DNA of 64,000 bases, from contig NZ_FOUS01000001.1 in assembly GCF_900114915.1 (NCBI RefSeq), positions 558,001 to 622,000 on the forward strand. The letters are read 5' to 3'. Shown here in pieces: positions 62,625 through 64,000 of this stretch. The notes below the pieces were generated by a model that was not told the DNA's origin, did not search any database, and was given only the letters and a program-made list of their open reading frames with translations. The stretch's first letter is position 1, and the number at the start of each line of letters is the position of its first letter. Position numbers and translations under genes: made by a program. This stretch comes from Bradyrhizobium sp. Rc3b. Its GTDB lineage: Bacteria > Pseudomonadota > Alphaproteobacteria > Rhizobiales > Xanthobacteraceae.

Positions 62625-63722
62625 CTACATCCCCGGCCAGTCTTCCGCTGTGAGCGTCGCCGCATCGGCGCCAACGATCTCGGACAGCGAATCCCGGCCG
62701 GTGCGGAGCAGCGTCGAGGTGAGGTCGCGCTTGATCTCGTCGACGAGGCCGAGGCCCTTGTAGATCAGCGACGAATAGAGCTGGATCAGGCTCGCGCCGG
62801 CACGGATCTTGGTCAGCGCGGCACCGCCCGAATCCACGCCGCCGACGCCGATCAGCGGGAACGCTCCTTCGACGCGCACATAGGTCTCCGCGACCATGCG
62901 CGTCGACAGGCGGAACAGCGGCCGGCCGGACAGGCCGCCTTGCTCCTTGGCGCGCATCCCCTCCCGCAGCGTGCTCGGCCGCGCGATCGTCGTGTTCGAC
63001 ACGATCATGCCGTCGACCCGGCGCGAGCGCGCCACCTGCACGACGTCGTCGAGCTGGGCGAGGCTCAGATCCGGCGCGATCTTGAGCAGCACCGGCGTGT
63101 CGCCGGCCTTCTGACGCACACGCTCGCGCGCGTCGATCACCCTGGCCAGGAGATCGTCGAGCAGGGCGCCTTCCTGCAAATTGCGCAGGCCCGGCGTGTT
63201 CGGCGAGGAGACGTTGACGGTGAAATAGCTCGCGACCGGCGCAAAGGTCTCGATCAGCTTGACGTAATCGGCGACGCGGTCCGGCGAATCCTTGTTGGCG
63301 CCGACATTGACGCCGACGATGCCGCCATGCTGCGCGCGCGCGGCGAGCCGGCGCAAGGCGACGTCCGCCCCGTCATTATTGAAACCCATGCGGTTGATGA
63401 CGGCCTCATCGCGCTCCAAACGAAACAGCCGCGGCCGCGGATTGCCGCTCTGCGGCCTCGGCGTCACCGAGCCGATCTCGACGAAGCCGAAGCCGAGCCG
63501 CAGCAACGCGTCCGGCACCTCGGCGCTCTTGTCGAAGCCCGCGGCCATGCCGATCGGATTGGGAAAGTTGAGCCCGAAAGCGCGCATCGCAAGCTTGGGA
63601 TCGTCAGCGCGCGGCTTGACCGGCGGCAGGAAGCGCAGGCCCTGGATCGCGAGGCGATGGGCGTCTTCCGGATCGAGCCAGCGCAGCACCGGCAGCGAAA
63701 AGGCGTCGAAAGCGCGGATCAC
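62625..63722 (-). CDS. pyrD: Dihydroorotate dehydrogenase (quinone), class 2
   Basis: 365 residues. FMN and substrate motifs: NPIGMAAGFDKSAEVPDALLRLGFGFVEIGSVTPRPQ, NRMGFNNDGAD, YFTVNVSSPNTPGLRNLQ (catalytic Ser), MIVSNTTIARP and PLIGVGGVDSGGAALTKIRAGASLIQLYSSLIYKG. It oxidises dihydroorotate to orotate in pyrimidine synthesis, passing electrons to quinone. The GTG start overlaps the stop of the upstream gene (GTGA). Confidence 0.95.
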   Translation of the reverse strand: MIRAFDAFSLPVLRWLDPEDAHRLAIQGLRFLPPVKPRADDPKLAMRAFGLNFPNPIGMAAGFDKSAEVPDALLRLGFGFVEIGSVTPRPQSGNPRPRLFRLERDEAVINRMGFNNDGADVALRRLAARAQHGGIVGVNVGANKDSPDRVADYVKLIETFAPVASYFTVNVSSPNTPGLRNLQEGALLDDLLARVIDARERVRQKAGDTPVLLKIAPDLSLAQLDDVVQVARSRRVDGMIVSNTTIARPSTLREGMRAKEQGGLSGRPLFRLSTRMVAETYVRVEGAFPLIGVGGVDSGGAALTKIRAGASLIQLYSSLIYKGLGLVDEIKRDLTSTLLRTGRDSLSEIVGADAATLTAEDWPGM

Positions 63723-64000
63723 GGCAGCAGCTCCGGAGTGTCGTGGCCGCCGTCCGAGCGGATGTTGAGGTTCATCACCGACAGCACCGCGCCGAGGTCG
63801 AGCTCGCCATAGAGATGTGGAAACAGCTCGTCATTGCGCGAGCGCTCCCAGCGCAATTCGCTGCCGAGCGCGTCGCCGTCGACCTCGACCAGGAACAGCG
63901 CGCGCTGTCCGACATAGTGCTTGCGCAAGGTCTCGGGAACCTGAGCAGCGGTCGAGAAATGGATGAAGCCGTCGCGCGCATCGTCCGCGCTGCCCCGGTA
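63719..64000 (-). CDS. DUF952 family protein (partial, 5' end outside the window)
   Basis: The last 93 codons of a gene that begins beyond position 64000. DARDGFIHFSTAAQVPETLRKHYVGQRALFLVEVDGDALG and NDELFPHLYGELDLGAVLSV are DUF952 motifs. Function unknown. The internal ATG at 63928 is not the real start. Overlaps the pyrD start by four bases, so the two are coupled. Confidence 0.88.
   Translation of the reverse strand, partial: YRGSADDARDGFIHFSTAAQVPETLRKHYVGQRALFLVEVDGDALGSELRWERSRNDELFPHLYGELDLGAVLSVMNLNIRSDGGHDTPELLP

Overview
The window is GC-rich, densely coded alphaproteobacterial chromosome, most likely Bradyrhizobium or a close relative. The reasons are: an aerobic benzoyl-CoA (box) cluster with a BoxR-type regulator; a haloalkane dehalogenase that, from memory, is closely similar to DbjA of B. 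japonicum; GcrA; a SAM-II riboswitch before metZ; the gene order phoR-pstSCAB-phoU-phoB; and many copies of short palindromic intergenic repeats typical of that genus. No phage, insertion sequence, CRISPR array or replication origin was seen. It reads as core chromosome with several catabolic clusters.

Layout. 1-3.1 kb: small genes (PRC-barrel, VOC, AraC regulator, transglutaminase, truncated haemoglobin). 3.2-10.8 kb: benzoate cluster (boxR divergent from bclA, alpha/beta hydrolase, DUF309, boxC, boxB); boxA is absent from the window. 11-17.2 kb: SDR, polysaccharide deacetylase, OmpA/BON protein, then a TetR-dehalogenase operon with SelW-like and GNAT genes. 17.6-25.5 kb: LPG-synthase-like membrane protein and the phosphate regulon with a PHO box before pstS. 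25.7-30.1 kb: gcrA, argD-argF, hslO. 30.1-31.1 kb: noncoding, repeat-rich, with a large potential RNA fold. 31.1-34.8 kb: apaG, then an OpgC acyltransferase with two SGNH-family proteins, one of which has lost its catalytic residues. 34.9-37.5 kb: metZ behind a SAM-II riboswitch with an apparent terminator, and a double-domain dCTP deaminase. 37.6-44.6 kb: PAS protein, unknown protein, MATE pump, Gly/Met-rich secreted protein, SRPBCC, VOC, DUF1648, AraC, ogt. 44.8 kb: tRNA-Gly(CCC). 45-54.5 kb: sugar operon (LacI, xylB, xylA, ABC transporter, aldo/keto reductase, lactonase). 54.6-64 kb: a solitary amino-acid-type binding protein, TPR methyltransferase, DNA exonuclease-ligase pair, DUF6460, MBL hydrolase, MATE pump, pyrD and a partial DUF952 gene.

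Most notable: (1) the dehalogenase has DbjA's catalytic residues at the same numbers but lacks a 9-residue surface loop, and its operon starts from a promoter that predicts a leaderless mRNA with an operator in the spacer; (2) a 156-bp palindromic repeat lies in frame inside the DNA ligase gene; (3) an OpgC gene is followed by a pseudo-SGNH and an intact SGNH protein; (4) the metZ leader combines SAM-II, anti-terminator and terminator elements; (5) inverted repeats in the box promoters are candidate BoxR operators. Family names come from reading the translations and from memory; no database search was run.
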